64,000 bases of DNA from Microbacteriaceae bacterium 3FA27C10 (lineage in GTDB: Bacteria; Actinomycetota; Actinomycetes; Actinomycetales; Microbacteriaceae): positions 1 to 64,000 of the forward strand of contig SCNI01000001.1 of the NCBI GenBank assembly GCA_005502775.1, given 5' to 3'. Of the stretch, positions 39,310 through 47,965 are shown piece after piece. The position numbers and the translations under genes were made by a program. The notes beneath the pieces are model-generated. The model did no database searches. It saw nothing but the letters and a program-made list of their open reading frames with translations, and was not told where the DNA came from. Within the stretch, counting starts at the first letter, position 1. Each line of letters opens with the position of its first letter.

Positions 39310-39975
39310 TCACCGAGATCGCGGCAGCCGCGTGAACACGTAGTGCACGACCCCGGAGGGCGAGGCCGTGACCTCGACCGAGAAACGTTCCTCGAGACCC
39401 TCCAGTCCTTCCCAGAGACGCACCCCGCGCCCGAGCACAATCGGCACCACGACGACGTGCAGGTGGTCGACGAGATCGGCCTCGAGGAACTCCCGCACCA
39501 CCGTGGGGCCGCCGCCGAGCCGCACATCGAGACCGTCCGCCTCCGCCACCGCGAGGGCGAGCGCTTCAGCGGGTGGCAGCGAGCGGAACAGGAAGGTCGT
39601 CTCGCCGACCTGGATGTCGGGACGCGCGTGGTGCGTCAGCACCACCACCGGAGTGTGGAACGGCGGCTCCTCGCCCCACCAGCCGCGCCACGACTCGTCC
39701 TGCCAGGGGCCCTGCTGCGGGCCGAACTTGCGGCGGCCCATGATCTCCGCGCCGATGCCCTGCCAGGATGCCGCCGCGAACGCGTCGTCGACGCCGCGCG
39801 AGCCGCCGCCGGACTCCGCGCCCTGGCCGACCGCGGTCGCGAAGGTGCTCGTGGGAAAGAACCAGCCCATCAGCCGCTGCCCGGCGTGGCCGAACGGCGT
39901 CTCGAACGACTGGCCCTCCCCGGTGGCGAATCCGTCCAGCGAAACGGCGAGGTTGTGCACTCTGAGCTTGGTCAT
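39310..39975 (-). CDS. Dihydrofolate reductase-like (RibD C-terminal) protein
   Basis: A 221-aa protein of the RibD-C/YyaP family of NADPH-binding DHFR folds. It starts LRVHNLAVSLDGFATGEGQS, holds AEIMGRRKFGP and VVVLTHHARPDI in the core, and ends HLHVVVVPIVLGRGVRLWEG, all typical. The substrate is unknown. It is convergent with the arsenate reductase gene. Confidence 0.9.
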   Translation of the reverse strand: MTKLRVHNLAVSLDGFATGEGQSFETPFGHAGQRLMGWFFPTSTFATAVGQGAESGGGSRGVDDAFAAASWQGIGAEIMGRRKFGPQQGPWQDESWRGWWGEEPPFHTPVVVLTHHARPDIQVGETTFLFRSLPPAEALALAVAEADGLDVRLGGGPTVVREFLEADLVDHLHVVVVPIVLGRGVRLWEGLEGLEERFSVEVTASPSGVVHYVFTRLPRSR

Positions 39976-40023
39976 TCTGACAAGCTAGCGAAAGCACGAA
40001 CCGAACCGAAAGGATGGCGCGAG

Positions 40024-40488
40024 ATGTCGTACGCAGTCGATTTCGTGGAAGTCTCCCCCGTGGGCCTGGAGTCGTCGCCGGTCGTCGAGGCTCTGGCGGG
40101 CCTCCGCGCGAACGAGGCGCGCTACTTCAAGAACAAGTACGACCACGTCTTCACCGTCGAGCCCGCGAGCGAGGCGAGCGAGATCGTCGACTGGGTCAGC
40201 GGCATCCTGAAGGACGAACGCGACATCGTGATCGCCTCTCCCCCGCTCGAGGCGACCCGCTTCGAGGTCGAGGGCTACCGGATGGCCTACGTCTTCTACC
40301 AGAGCGGCCTCTCGATCAACGTGATGTACGCCCTCGACGACGCCGGCAAGCGCGCGGTGGGGTTCAAGCTCTCCGACGGCATGGAGATCCCCGAGGAGCT
40401 CGCCAGCCGCTTCAAGTTCGCGCGCCAGAAGTCGAAGCTGGCCGGAACCATCCGCGGATCGTACTTCACCATCAAGAACGAGCACTGA
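40024..40488 (+). CDS. Conserved hypothetical protein, 154 aa
   Basis: A soluble 154-aa alpha/beta protein (MSYAVDFVEVSPVGLESSPV). The middle has a short basic stretch (RANEARYFKNKYDHVFTV). No catalytic motif is apparent and I do not recognise a family. The ATG at 40024 has GAAAGGATGG about 8 nt upstream. Neighbours suggest no function. Confidence 0.7.
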   Translation: MSYAVDFVEVSPVGLESSPVVEALAGLRANEARYFKNKYDHVFTVEPASEASEIVDWVSGILKDERDIVIASPPLEATRFEVEGYRMAYVFYQSGLSINVMYALDDAGKRAVGFKLSDGMEIPEELASRFKFARQKSKLAGTIRGSYFTIKNEH

Positions 40489-40494
40489 GCCGCG

Positions 40495-40752
40495 GTGAGC
40501 ACACTCCGCGCCCGCGGCATCCCTCTTCGACATGGATGGCGCGCTCGTGGACTCCACCGCGGTGGTGGAGCACGTCTGGACGCGCTTCGCCGAACGCCAC
40601 GACCTCGACGCCGCCGCCTTCGCGGCCGCGGTGCCGCGCTGGGCTCTCGTCACCTCGGCGCCCCGGTCACGCGGGGCCTCCCCCGCATCCCTGATTTCGC
40701 CGGCACCACCGTTGCCGTCGACGGCGACTGGATCGAGATCGGCCTCGGTTGA
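40495..40752 (+). pseudogene. Broken HAD-family sugar phosphatase
   Basis: One frame (40517 on) reads ASLFDMDGALVDSTAVVEHV, the first HAD motif, with no start codon upstream before a stop. It continues to RWALVTSAPR, normally found in the middle of such proteins. A second frame then supplies a typical HAD tail, LPRIPDFAGTTVAVDGDWIE, and a stop. About 120 codons of the core, including motifs 3 and 4, are missing. An internal deletion plus frameshift best explains it. Confidence 0.7.
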
Positions 40753-40831
40753 ACCTCGAAACAAACCGAGCCGCGCCCGCATCCGCGTGGGTGGCGATCC
40801 GCTGGGTCGCCGATGCGGCAGGATCGCAGGC

Positions 40832-41527
40832 GTGACTGATTTCGCGACACCGTTCTCCGCCGTTCTCTTCGATTGCGACGGCGTGCTCGTCGACTCCGAG
40901 CACATCACCAACGGTGTGCTGCACGCGATGCTGCACGAGCTCGGCTGGCCGATCGGCGAGGCCGAGTGCGTGCGCCTCTTCGTCGGCCGCGCTCTGAAGG
41001 ACGAGTGGCCGGTCATCCTGGAGCACACCGGGTTCCGCATCACCGAAGAGTGGTTCGGCGAGTTCCGCGCCAGGCGGAACGCGGGCATCCGCGCCGGCCT
41101 CCAGCCCATCCCCGGCGCGGTCGAAGCCGTGAGGCTGATCGCCACGGCGTACGGCGACCGCATCGCGTGCGTCTCCGGCGCCGACCGCCACAAGGTCGAG
41201 ATGCAGCTGGCGCTGACGGGCCTCGACGGCCCCTTCGGCGACCGGGTCTTCAGCGGCATGGAGCAGCCCCGCTCGAAGCCGGCGCCCGACGTCTACCTCA
41301 CCGCCGCCGCCGCGCTCGGCGTCGACCCGGCCACCGCGGTCGTGGTCGAGGATTCGATCGCGGGCGTCACCGCCGGGGTCGCCGCCCGAGCGACGGTGCT
41401 CGGTTTCGCGCCAGGCGGCCCGGTGCACGAGGCTCCGGATGCGCTGCTCGCGGCCGGGGCGGCCCTCACCTTCGCGAGCATGACGGAGCTGCCCGCCCTC
41501 GTGGGCATCGCGGCCGGCACCCCGTGA
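40832..41527 (+). CDS. HAD superfamily phosphatase
   Basis: A 231-aa class I HAD hydrolase. AVLFDCDGVLVDSEHITN contains the Asp pair (second position Cys-Asp), SGADRHKV the motif II Ser region, SKPAPDVYL the Lys motif and VVEDSIAGVTAG the acidic motif. The cap is helical, near beta-phosphoglucomutase-like members. The GTG at 40832 is used. It lies 79 nt after the broken HAD gene but is not obviously a copy of it. Confidence 0.9.
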   Translation: MTDFATPFSAVLFDCDGVLVDSEHITNGVLHAMLHELGWPIGEAECVRLFVGRALKDEWPVILEHTGFRITEEWFGEFRARRNAGIRAGLQPIPGAVEAVRLIATAYGDRIACVSGADRHKVEMQLALTGLDGPFGDRVFSGMEQPRSKPAPDVYLTAAAALGVDPATAVVVEDSIAGVTAGVAARATVLGFAPGGPVHEAPDALLAAGAALTFASMTELPALVGIAAGTP

Positions 41528-41564
41528 ACGCGGCCTGACGGCAACCGTCGCCGCGCTCGCCCCG

Positions 41565-41594
41565 CTCACCTCACCTCACCTCACCTCACCTCAC
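41565..41594. repeat. CTCAC x6 microsatellite
   Basis: Six exact tandem copies of CTCAC. The right end reaches into the stop codon of the minus-strand helicase gene (TGA at 41591-41593). Slippage here would change only the 3' end of that gene and the spacer. Confidence 0.95.
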
Positions 41595-43795
41595 GGGAGC
41601 AGCACCACGAGCCGCTCGGTCGACCGCGTCATCGCCACATAGCGATCGACCGCCCCCTCGATGCCCTGACCGAAGGCATCCGGGTCGACCACCACCACGA
41701 GGTCGAACTCGAGGCCCTTCGCGAGCCCCGGGGTGAGCGAGCGGATGCGCGGATCGCCCGCCCACGCGGCCGCCGCACCCCCGGCCCCGGCTCCGGCCGT
41801 ACTCCGGCCACGGTCGACCGCGATCACGCATCCCACCCCCTCGTCGTGTGCGGCGAGCCAGCCGCCGACAACCGCATCCAGCTCCTCCACGGCCCGGAAC
41901 TCGACCGGCACTCCACTGCGCCGCACGGCGGCCGGCACGTTCGCCTCGGGCAGCGCGGCCCGGATCGCGGGCTCGGCGACCGCCATCACCTCCTCCGGGG
42001 TGCGGTAGTTCACGGTCAGGGTCGCCACCGTCACAGCGCGCGGGTCGATGCCCACCCGCGCGAGCCGCTCCGGCCAGGTCTCGGTGAAGCCGTGCCGGGC
42101 CTGCGCCCGGTCGCCCACGATCGTGAAGCTCCGCGAAGGGCACCGGCTCACGAGCATCCGCCACTGGGCGTCCGTGAGCTCCTGCGCCTCGTCGACCACG
42201 ACGTGGGCGAACGGGCCGGAGAGCTCGTCGGGCTCCACGCCGGGCAGCGCGGCCTCGTCGAGGAGCGAGTTCTGGGCGTCCTGCTCGCGCAGCATCATGG
42301 CGAGGTGCAGCTCGTCGTTGTGGTCGGCGGCGAGCAGATCGTCGATCACGGCGTCCATCCGCTCGCGCTCCCGGGCGATCGCCGTCTCGCGGTCGCGGCG
42401 CCGGCGCGGCGCTCCGGGGTCTCCGATGCGCTGGCGGGCCGCGTCGAGCAACGGCAGATCGGCGTCGGTCCACGCGCGCGCATCCGCACGCTGCAGCATC
42501 CGCACCTCGGCAGCATCGAGGCCGGGAGCACACCGCGAAAGGTACTCCGGCACCGACCACAGATCGGCCACCACCCCCACGGGGTCCAGCAGCGGCCACG
42601 CGCGAGCGAAGGTTCCCGCGAGCTCCTCGTCGCGAGCGAAGGATGCGCGCAGCAGCGCGGGCGGCACCTCCTCGTCGGCCTCGCCGTGCTTCTGCAGCAG
42701 GATGCTCACAAGCTCCTCCCAGACCTGGTCGCGCGCCTCGTTGTGGGGAACCCCGGGCTCTGCCGCGTCGAACGCCTCGGCCCAGTCGGCCGCCTCGATG
42801 GAGATCTCGGCCCAGTCCGTCTCGATCGTCACGCTGCGCCGGGGCGGCCGCTCGTGCATCCGCACGGCGTTCTCGATCGCGGCCACCACCGCCGCAGTGG
42901 ACTTCAGACGCGCGACGGCCGGATCGGCCTCCCGCACGGCGCTCGCGCCCTCCGGCACGAGTTCGGCGAGCGTGCAGCTGCGCACCCCCTCCTCACCGAG
43001 GCTCGGCAGGACGTCCTCCACGTAGGAGAGGTAGGCGGCGCTCGGCCCGACGAACAGCACGCCCCCACGGCCCGGCGCGAGCCGCGGGTCGGAGTAGAGC
43101 AGGTAGGCGGCACGGTGCAGCGCCACCACGGTCTTGCCGGTGCCGGGTCCGCCGTCCACGACGAGAGCACCACGGGAGCCGGCCCGGATCACGGCGTCCT
43201 GGTCTGCCTGGATGGTGCCGAGCACATCGCGCATCCGCGCCGAGCGGCTGCTGCCGAGGCTCGCGAGGAAGGCCGACTGGTCGTCGAGGGCCGCCCCCGC
43301 TGCGAGGGCGCGGGGCGTGAAGGCCTCGTCCCAGTAGTCGCTGATGCGCCCGTCGGTCCAGCGGTACCGTCGGCGGCTCGCGAGACCGAGCGGATGCGCG
43401 CGGGTCGCCCCGAAGAACGGCTCGGCCGCGGGCGAGCGCCAGTCGACGAGCAGCCGCCGCCCCTCATCGTCGGTGAGTCCGAAGCGGCCCACGTAGACGG
43501 GCTCGGGGTCGTCCTCGAACACCAGGCGCCCGAGGCAGAGGTCGAGTCCGTAGCGGCGCAGTGCGCGGAGGCGCGTGGTGAGACGGTGCACCTCGAGATC
43601 GCGGTCGAGCGCCTGCTGTCCGCTGCCGCCCGGGGCGCGGAGGGCGGCTGAACGATGCTCGATCAGTGCGGCGATCGAACGCTCCAGATTTCGCGCGACC
43701 GCCGAGAGGTGCTCTTCGTCGTCGGCGATGAGGGCCGGGTCCGCCTTGGCGGAAAGGCGTTCGGGAAGGTCGAAGACGCGCACGGGAACTGTCAC
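41591..43795 (-). CDS. HelD-like superfamily 1 helicase (RNA polymerase-associated)
   Basis: A 734-aa UvrD/Rep-related ATPase of the HelD type. Walker A is VDGGPGTGKTVVALHRAAYL and Walker B HVVVDEAQELTDAQW, with later motifs SFTIVGDRAQARHG, TVNYRTPEEVM and LTPGLAKGLEFDLVVVVDPD. An N-terminal coiled arm is present (DEEHLSAVARNLERSIAAL). HelD proteins free stalled RNA polymerase from DNA. The GTG at 43795 (VTVPVRVFDLPERL) is preferred; an ATG 39 nt upstream would add an unlikely Gly/Cys-rich leader. Confidence 0.88.
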   Translation of the reverse strand: MTVPVRVFDLPERLSAKADPALIADDEEHLSAVARNLERSIAALIEHRSAALRAPGGSGQQALDRDLEVHRLTTRLRALRRYGLDLCLGRLVFEDDPEPVYVGRFGLTDDEGRRLLVDWRSPAAEPFFGATRAHPLGLASRRRYRWTDGRISDYWDEAFTPRALAAGAALDDQSAFLASLGSSRSARMRDVLGTIQADQDAVIRAGSRGALVVDGGPGTGKTVVALHRAAYLLYSDPRLAPGRGGVLFVGPSAAYLSYVEDVLPSLGEEGVRSCTLAELVPEGASAVREADPAVARLKSTAAVVAAIENAVRMHERPPRRSVTIETDWAEISIEAADWAEAFDAAEPGVPHNEARDQVWEELVSILLQKHGEADEEVPPALLRASFARDEELAGTFARAWPLLDPVGVVADLWSVPEYLSRCAPGLDAAEVRMLQRADARAWTDADLPLLDAARQRIGDPGAPRRRRDRETAIARERERMDAVIDDLLAADHNDELHLAMMLREQDAQNSLLDEAALPGVEPDELSGPFAHVVVDEAQELTDAQWRMLVSRCPSRSFTIVGDRAQARHGFTETWPERLARVGIDPRAVTVATLTVNYRTPEEVMAVAEPAIRAALPEANVPAAVRRSGVPVEFRAVEELDAVVGGWLAAHDEGVGCVIAVDRGRSTAGAGAGGAAAAWAGDPRIRSLTPGLAKGLEFDLVVVVDPDAFGQGIEGAVDRYVAMTRSTERLVVLLP

Positions 43796-43916
43796 GGTCG
43801 TCGATTCTCGCCCACACCCCCCGCCTTGCGGCAAGCCCCCCGCCCAGCGATATCCTGAAGATGGCAGGCACCCTGCGAGCTGTCACCCCGGCTGCAATTC
43901 GCGATCGGAAGTATTG

Positions 43917-43929
43917 CTAGATTATCTAG
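43917..43929. promoter_or_regulatory. Palindrome upstream of the 43990 gene
   Basis: CTAGATTATCTAG is a perfect dyad around a central T, about 60 nt before the GTG start. It lies in an AT-rich promoter stretch (TTGCTAGATTATCTAGTG) and could be an operator. A small hairpin (CCCGACG-ACTC-CGTCGGG, 43948-43965) follows in the leader. Confidence 0.45.
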
Positions 43930-43989
43930 TGAAATACGAACGGGCTACCCGACGACTCCGTCGGGCCCCACATCCGAGGGGGCCGAGAC

Positions 43990-44331
43990 GTGGGAAAGTT
44001 CATCTACGGAGACAACGTCGTCGAAGTCGAGATCGAAGACCGCACGCTGGCGCATCTCAAGATCGCGATCTTCTCGAAGCTCCGGCGCAACGAGTCCTTC
44101 TCGTTCTCGTGGCAGGTCGATGCCGATTCGGGCAGCGGCCGCCACTCGATCTGGCTGAGCCCCTCCGCGATGGTCCACTTCCACTTCTACGGCAATCGCC
44201 CGCCGTCACTGAACCGCGCCTGGCTCAAGATGATGGTGAGCTCGGCCAACGAGGGTGATCTGCGCCTGATGGACGAACCCTCCGACGCCGAGGTCGACCT
44301 GGGCACCGTCACCACTCAGGCCCGTTGGTGA
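43990..44331 (+). CDS. DUF7882-like small protein (often mis-annotated as ATP-dependent DNA ligase)
   Basis: A 113-aa protein beginning MGKFIYGDNVVEVEIEDRTL, then LAHLKIAIFSKLRRNESFSF, a lineage-specific pattern of Microbacteriaceae. It contains no ligase motif; the name 'ATP-dependent DNA ligase' in databases appears to be a carry-over error. The GTG at 43990 gives the family start. No function can be assigned. The promoter contains a palindrome. Confidence 0.8.
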   Translation: MGKFIYGDNVVEVEIEDRTLAHLKIAIFSKLRRNESFSFSWQVDADSGSGRHSIWLSPSAMVHFHFYGNRPPSLNRAWLKMMVSSANEGDLRLMDEPSDAEVDLGTVTTQARW

Positions 44332-44353
44332 CCCTGAGAATCCGGCCGGCGTT

Positions 44354-44500
44354 TCAGGCGGCCTCGACGGTCCACGGTTCGACGCTGTAGCCCCACGCCG
44401 TCGTGCGCTCCACCGCCTGCATCGCCGCCTCCTGAGTCTGGAAGACGCCGAGCACGTCGGGGTGCCCTTCGGTCAAGTCGAGAACGATCCACACCTGCAC
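44354..44500 (-). CDS. Hypothetical 48-aa protein
   Basis: A short frame from a GTG at 44500 gives MQVWIVLDLTEGHPDVLGVF and ends in VEAA. AGAGGTGG precedes the start. A longer start at 44611 would add a Gly/Arg leader unlikely to be coding. The strand-helix pattern (VFQTQEAAMQAVERTTAWGY) resembles small YCII-like or signalling fragments, but no family is recognised. Confidence 0.5.
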   Translation of the reverse strand: MQVWIVLDLTEGHPDVLGVFQTQEAAMQAVERTTAWGYSVEPWTVEAA

Positions 44501-44562
44501 CGGCCCACCACCTCTCTCTTCGCGCTCAGCTCCCGGCAGAGCTCCGGCGCGTGCCCCCGAAC

Positions 44563-45333
44563 CTACGCCCGAACCGATCTCACCACCCGCACGGCGAGAG
44601 GATTCCCCCACACCGGCTCACCCCCGTCCATGCCCTCGATGGCCGCGAGACCGGCGGATGCGCGCGCGGCGAGCACGAACGCTCCCTTCGCCGTCACGGT
44701 CGACACGAAACTCCGAAGCTCGCGTGCGAGGGCGGGCGGCGACGGCTCGGGGGCGTCGAGGTACACGAGATCGTCGTCGCGGATGCCGGGCAGCGCCGCG
44801 AAGAGCGGGCGCACCGCGAGCCGCACCTCGCGTTCCCCGAGCAGCCGGCCGAACTCCCGGAGCTTCGCCTCGTCGAAGGCGACCGTCTCGCGCCCGTAGC
44901 GCGCGCCGGAGAACTCCTGCAGCGGCCCGCCGAGCGGATGCGGCTGCGCCGTGCCGCGCAGGTATACGAAGCGGGCGGCGCGCTCGGCGAGCGGGAGCCG
45001 GCTCACCGCATCCGGATGCTGGTCGCGGAGCGCTGCGAAGGCGCTCGGAGAGTGAGCGGCGGCGAGCTGCCCGACGGCGTCGATCACCCCCTCGACGTCG
45101 GCGCGCGCGGCCTCCCAGGTGGCGATCACCTCGGGGTTGGCGCTGCTCAACGAGAACACGGCACCCGGATGCTCGTGCATCAGCCGCAGGGCGACCGCAC
45201 CGCCGTCGAGGAACGGCTCCGCGTAGTCGGCCATGACGGCCGGAACGGCGGCGGCAACCGACTCGGCGAGTCGCCGGTTGTGCGCGGTGTCGAGATACGG
45301 CGAGCCGACGCGCCGGTTCCCGGAGGCGTTCAC
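44563..45333 (-). CDS. D12-class DNA adenine methyltransferase-like protein, catalytic motif degenerate
   Basis: A 256-aa protein with the layout of D12 (Dam-like) methyltransferases: an N-terminal GSPYLDTAHNRRL block, YAEPFLDGGAVALRL (SAM motif, normally EPFxGGGA), RFVYLRGTA (normally RFIYLNKT) and DDLVYLDAPEP where active enzymes have D-P-P-Y. Asp is kept but Pro-Pro-Tyr is replaced by Ala-Pro-Glu. DNA methylation is therefore doubtful. GTG start at 45333 overlaps the DUF1801 gene end by 4 bp. Confidence 0.65.
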   Translation of the reverse strand: MNASGNRRVGSPYLDTAHNRRLAESVAAAVPAVMADYAEPFLDGGAVALRLMHEHPGAVFSLSSANPEVIATWEAARADVEGVIDAVGQLAAAHSPSAFAALRDQHPDAVSRLPLAERAARFVYLRGTAQPHPLGGPLQEFSGARYGRETVAFDEAKLREFGRLLGEREVRLAVRPLFAALPGIRDDDLVYLDAPEPSPPALARELRSFVSTVTAKGAFVLAARASAGLAAIEGMDGGEPVWGNPLAVRVVRSVRA

Positions 45334-45686
45334 TCGCCCCGCTGCACGACGAGCTCGGCGACCACCCGGCGCACCAGGTCTTCGGGCAAGGGCGCGCGGT
45401 AGGAGAACTTCACCGTGTCCTTCGAGGCGCGGTACGGCGCGAGCTCCGCCTCGAGCTCGCCGTCGAACGCCGGGACCGCGTAGAGAGCCACGTGGGTCTT
45501 CCAGCCGGCGAAGTAGACGAGCGAGCGGCTCGCCACCGAGTAGGCGGGCATGTTGTAGCCGATCGACTCGACCGCGGTGGGAGCGGTCGTGGTCACGATC
45601 TCGCGCACCCGGGCGAGCACCGCCCGCACCTCGGCCGGAAATCCGGAGATGTAGTCGTCGACCGAGTCGACCTGCTTCTGAGTCAT
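45330..45686 (-). CDS. DUF1801 (YdhG/iron-chaperone-like) protein
   Basis: A 118-aa protein with the DUF1801 pattern: VDDYISGFPAEVRAVLARVR, AVESIGYNMPAYSV, LVYFAGWKTHVALYAVP and FSYRAPLPEDLVRRVVAEL. The family shares the fold of frataxin-like iron chaperones, but function is not established. The ATG at 45686 (MTQKQVDSV) is chosen; the frame extends to 45716. It overlaps the methyltransferase-like gene. Confidence 0.85.
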   Translation of the reverse strand: MTQKQVDSVDDYISGFPAEVRAVLARVREIVTTTAPTAVESIGYNMPAYSVASRSLVYFAGWKTHVALYAVPAFDGELEAELAPYRASKDTVKFSYRAPLPEDLVRRVVAELVVQRGE

Positions 45687-45722
45687 GCCCGTCTCCCGCT
45701 CCCGTTCGCTCCGCACCGAGAC

Positions 45723-46502
45723 TCAGAGCGTGGGGATCAGCCCGCCGTCGATCGTCACGTCGGTGCCGGTGAGGTTCGCCGCGCGGGAACCCGCCAGGAA
45801 CACCACGACGTCGGCGACCTCGTCGGGTCGCGTGAAGCGGCCCGTCGCGGTGCCCGCCACCGCGGCCGCCGCCACGTCCTCGGGCCGGCCGCCGCCCGCC
45901 TTCGAGACGGTGTCGGCGACTCCCCCGGCGCCGAGCCACAGCTCGGTCTCCACCGGCCCAGGGCTGACGCTGTTCGAACGGATGCCCCGGGAGCCGAACT
46001 CCTTCGACACCGCCTTCACGAAGTTGAGCAGCCCGGCCTTGCTCGCGCTGTAGTCGATGACGGCCGGGTCGGGCAGCACGGCATTCACCGAGGCGACGGT
46101 GACGATGGCGCCGCCGCCCGCCGCGAGCATCCCGGGCAGCACGGCACGGGTGGTCCGCACGGCGGCGAGGAGGTTGAGGGTGAGCGATCGCGACCATTCC
46201 TCGTCGCTCACCGAGAGAAAGCCGCCGACGCGCGTCTTGGCAGCGCCGACGTTGTTCACCAGCACGTCGACGACGGGGCCGGCAGCCGCGATCAGCGCAT
46301 CCGGTCCCTCCGGCGTCGAGAGATCAGCCGAGACGAAGCGCACGCCGCCCTCGGCGACGAGAGCGTCGAGCTCGGGGCTCGAGGAACGGGCGCCGGCCAC
46401 CACGAGGGCGCCCTCGGCAACGAACGCCGTGACGATCGCGAGCCCGATGCCCTTGCTCGCCCCGGTCACGACGACGGTCTTGCCGCGCAGTCCCTGATCC
46501 AT
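45723..46502 (-). CDS. SDR family oxidoreductase
   Basis: A 259-aa classical SDR. TGASKGIGLAI binds the cofactor (about residues 14-24), VNNVGAAKT stands for NNAG, and the catalytic set is IVTVASVNAVLP with YSASKAGLLNF (YxxxK intact). It ends with the common GTDVTIDGGLIPTL. The substrate is not inferred. DUF1801 lies downstream on the same strand, 36 nt away. Confidence 0.9.
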   Translation of the reverse strand: MDQGLRGKTVVVTGASKGIGLAIVTAFVAEGALVVAGARSSSPELDALVAEGGVRFVSADLSTPEGPDALIAAAGPVVDVLVNNVGAAKTRVGGFLSVSDEEWSRSLTLNLLAAVRTTRAVLPGMLAAGGGAIVTVASVNAVLPDPAVIDYSASKAGLLNFVKAVSKEFGSRGIRSNSVSPGPVETELWLGAGGVADTVSKAGGGRPEDVAAAAVAGTATGRFTRPDEVADVVVFLAGSRAANLTGTDVTIDGGLIPTL

Positions 46503-46541
46503 CGTTCGCTGCTCCCTCGAGGCGATCCAGACGGTGGCGCC

Positions 46542-46898
46542 CTAGACGCCGGGTTCGTCGTAGTACGAGACGTGCACCTCGTTGCGGGCCCTGGCCGCTT
46601 CGGCACGCTCGATCCGGAGGCGCTCGGCGCGCTCGTTGCGCTCCCGCAGCACCTCCGGGTCGACCTCGACGCGGCGAACGCTCAGGCTCCCCTTCGTGGT
46701 GGGACTCGCGGTCTTCGCCGCGGCGGCACGCGGGCTGCGCGGCGCAGCCGCGGCCCGAGGCGCGGCGACGGCCGGCATCTTGCCCGAGCCGGCGCACTGC
46801 TCACTGTTCTTGTTGTCGTGCTGGAGGATGGTCTGCGAGACCAGTCCGATCGAGACGGTCTTGCCGCACACGGGACATTTGGTTGCTGCAGTGGCCAT
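46542..46898 (-). CDS. Hypothetical protein with N-terminal zinc-ribbon-like motif
   Basis: A 118-aa protein starting MATAATKCPVCGKTVSIGLV, then LQHDNKNSEQCAGSG, a Cys-x2-Cys...His...Cys arrangement that may bind zinc. The rest is Ala/Pro-rich and then a charged helix rich in Glu and Arg (LRERNERAERLRIERAEAAR). It may bind nucleic acid or protein. No named family recognised. Confidence 0.7.
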   Translation of the reverse strand: MATAATKCPVCGKTVSIGLVSQTILQHDNKNSEQCAGSGKMPAVAAPRAAAAPRSPRAAAAKTASPTTKGSLSVRRVEVDPEVLRERNERAERLRIERAEAARARNEVHVSYYDEPGV

Positions 46899-46996
46899 GG
46901 TTCGATTTTCGCACGGATCTCCACCTCCGGTCGACGTCCGGCCGCATCTCGGCGACCGCCCACCGACAATCGGTCCCCTCTGCGCCGGCGCGGACC

Positions 46997-47965
46997 TCAG
47001 CGGGTCACCGTCTCCGTCGCGAACAGCAGGTCCAGCTCACCGCGTCGAGGAAGGCCCTCCCAGTCCCCGGGGCTCAGGCACGCGAACGCGCCGGCCTGCA
47101 CGGCGAGGCTCATCTTGTCGCCGATCGATCCACCTGACACGTGCTCGGCGAGATAGCCTCCGACGAACGCGTCGCCGGCCCCGACACTGTCGACCACCGT
47201 GATCGGCACCGCGCCGTGTGAGACGGTCGTGCCGTTCGCCCGCACCAGGCATCCGTCCGCTCCGAGCTTGATGACGACTTCGCTCGGGCCGAGTCGTGCG
47301 AGGAGCTCTGCGGCCTGCTCGGGGGCGGCGCGCCGCCCCGTCACCATCTCGACCTCGTCGAGTCCGCCGAACACGAGGTCCGCCTGGCTCGCGAGCAGCC
47401 GGTACGTGTCGGCGGGGTCGCGCGTCTTCCACAGGGTGGAACGGTGGTTGATGTCGAAGGAGACCGGAACGGCCGCGTCCTTCGCGACCCCGACGGCATG
47501 GAGCACCGCTTCGAGCGCAGACGCCGACAGACCCGCCGTGATCCCGGTCACGTGCAGCAGTGCCGCTGAACGAATGTCGCCCTCGTCGATGTCGTCCACG
47601 CAGAGACGGCTGCCCGCGCTGTGGTCGCGGTAGTACCAGACCCGCGCGGACTCCGCGGCGCGACGCTCCTTGAGCATCAATCCCGTCGGCGCGACGGGGT
47701 CGACGACGGCGCGCACCTCGATCCCTTCGGCCAGGAGCTCACGCCGCACCCGGACTCCGAGGCTGTCGTCGCCGATCCGCCCGATCCATCGCGCAGCGAC
47801 ACCCAGACGACTCAGGGCGATCGCGACGTTCGACTCCGCTCCACCGACACTGAGATTCATCGCCCCCGCGTGCGCGAGCGAGCCGACGGTCTGGCTGTGG
47901 AGAAGACCCATCGTCTCGCCCAGCGTGACGATCGGGCGGACCGTCGGATCAGGATCGATCGACAC
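46997..47965 (-). CDS. kdgK: PfkB family sugar kinase, 2-dehydro-3-deoxygluconokinase
   Basis: A 322-aa ribokinase-fold kinase likely phosphorylating 2-keto-3-deoxygluconate for the aldolase encoded upstream. The N-terminus VRPIVTLGETMGLLHS and LSVGGAESNVAIALSRLG fit KdgK. The catalytic motif is DSVGAGDAFVGGYLAEHV with Asp. The GTG at 47965 overlaps the aldolase gene by 17 bp. It is the last of four coupled minus-strand genes of the locus. Enzyme choice rests on context (aldolase and KduD neighbours). Confidence 0.82.
   Translation of the reverse strand: MSIDPDPTVRPIVTLGETMGLLHSQTVGSLAHAGAMNLSVGGAESNVAIALSRLGVAARWIGRIGDDSLGVRVRRELLAEGIEVRAVVDPVAPTGLMLKERRAAESARVWYYRDHSAGSRLCVDDIDEGDIRSAALLHVTGITAGLSASALEAVLHAVGVAKDAAVPVSFDINHRSTLWKTRDPADTYRLLASQADLVFGGLDEVEMVTGRRAAPEQAAELLARLGPSEVVIKLGADGCLVRANGTTVSHGAVPITVVDSVGAGDAFVGGYLAEHVSGGSIGDKMSLAVQAGAFACLSPGDWEGLPRRGELDLLFATETVTR

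Noticed and set aside
43948-43965. Hairpin as a transcription terminator
   Set aside because: No T-run, and it lies between promoter and start of the downstream gene; leader structure is likelier.
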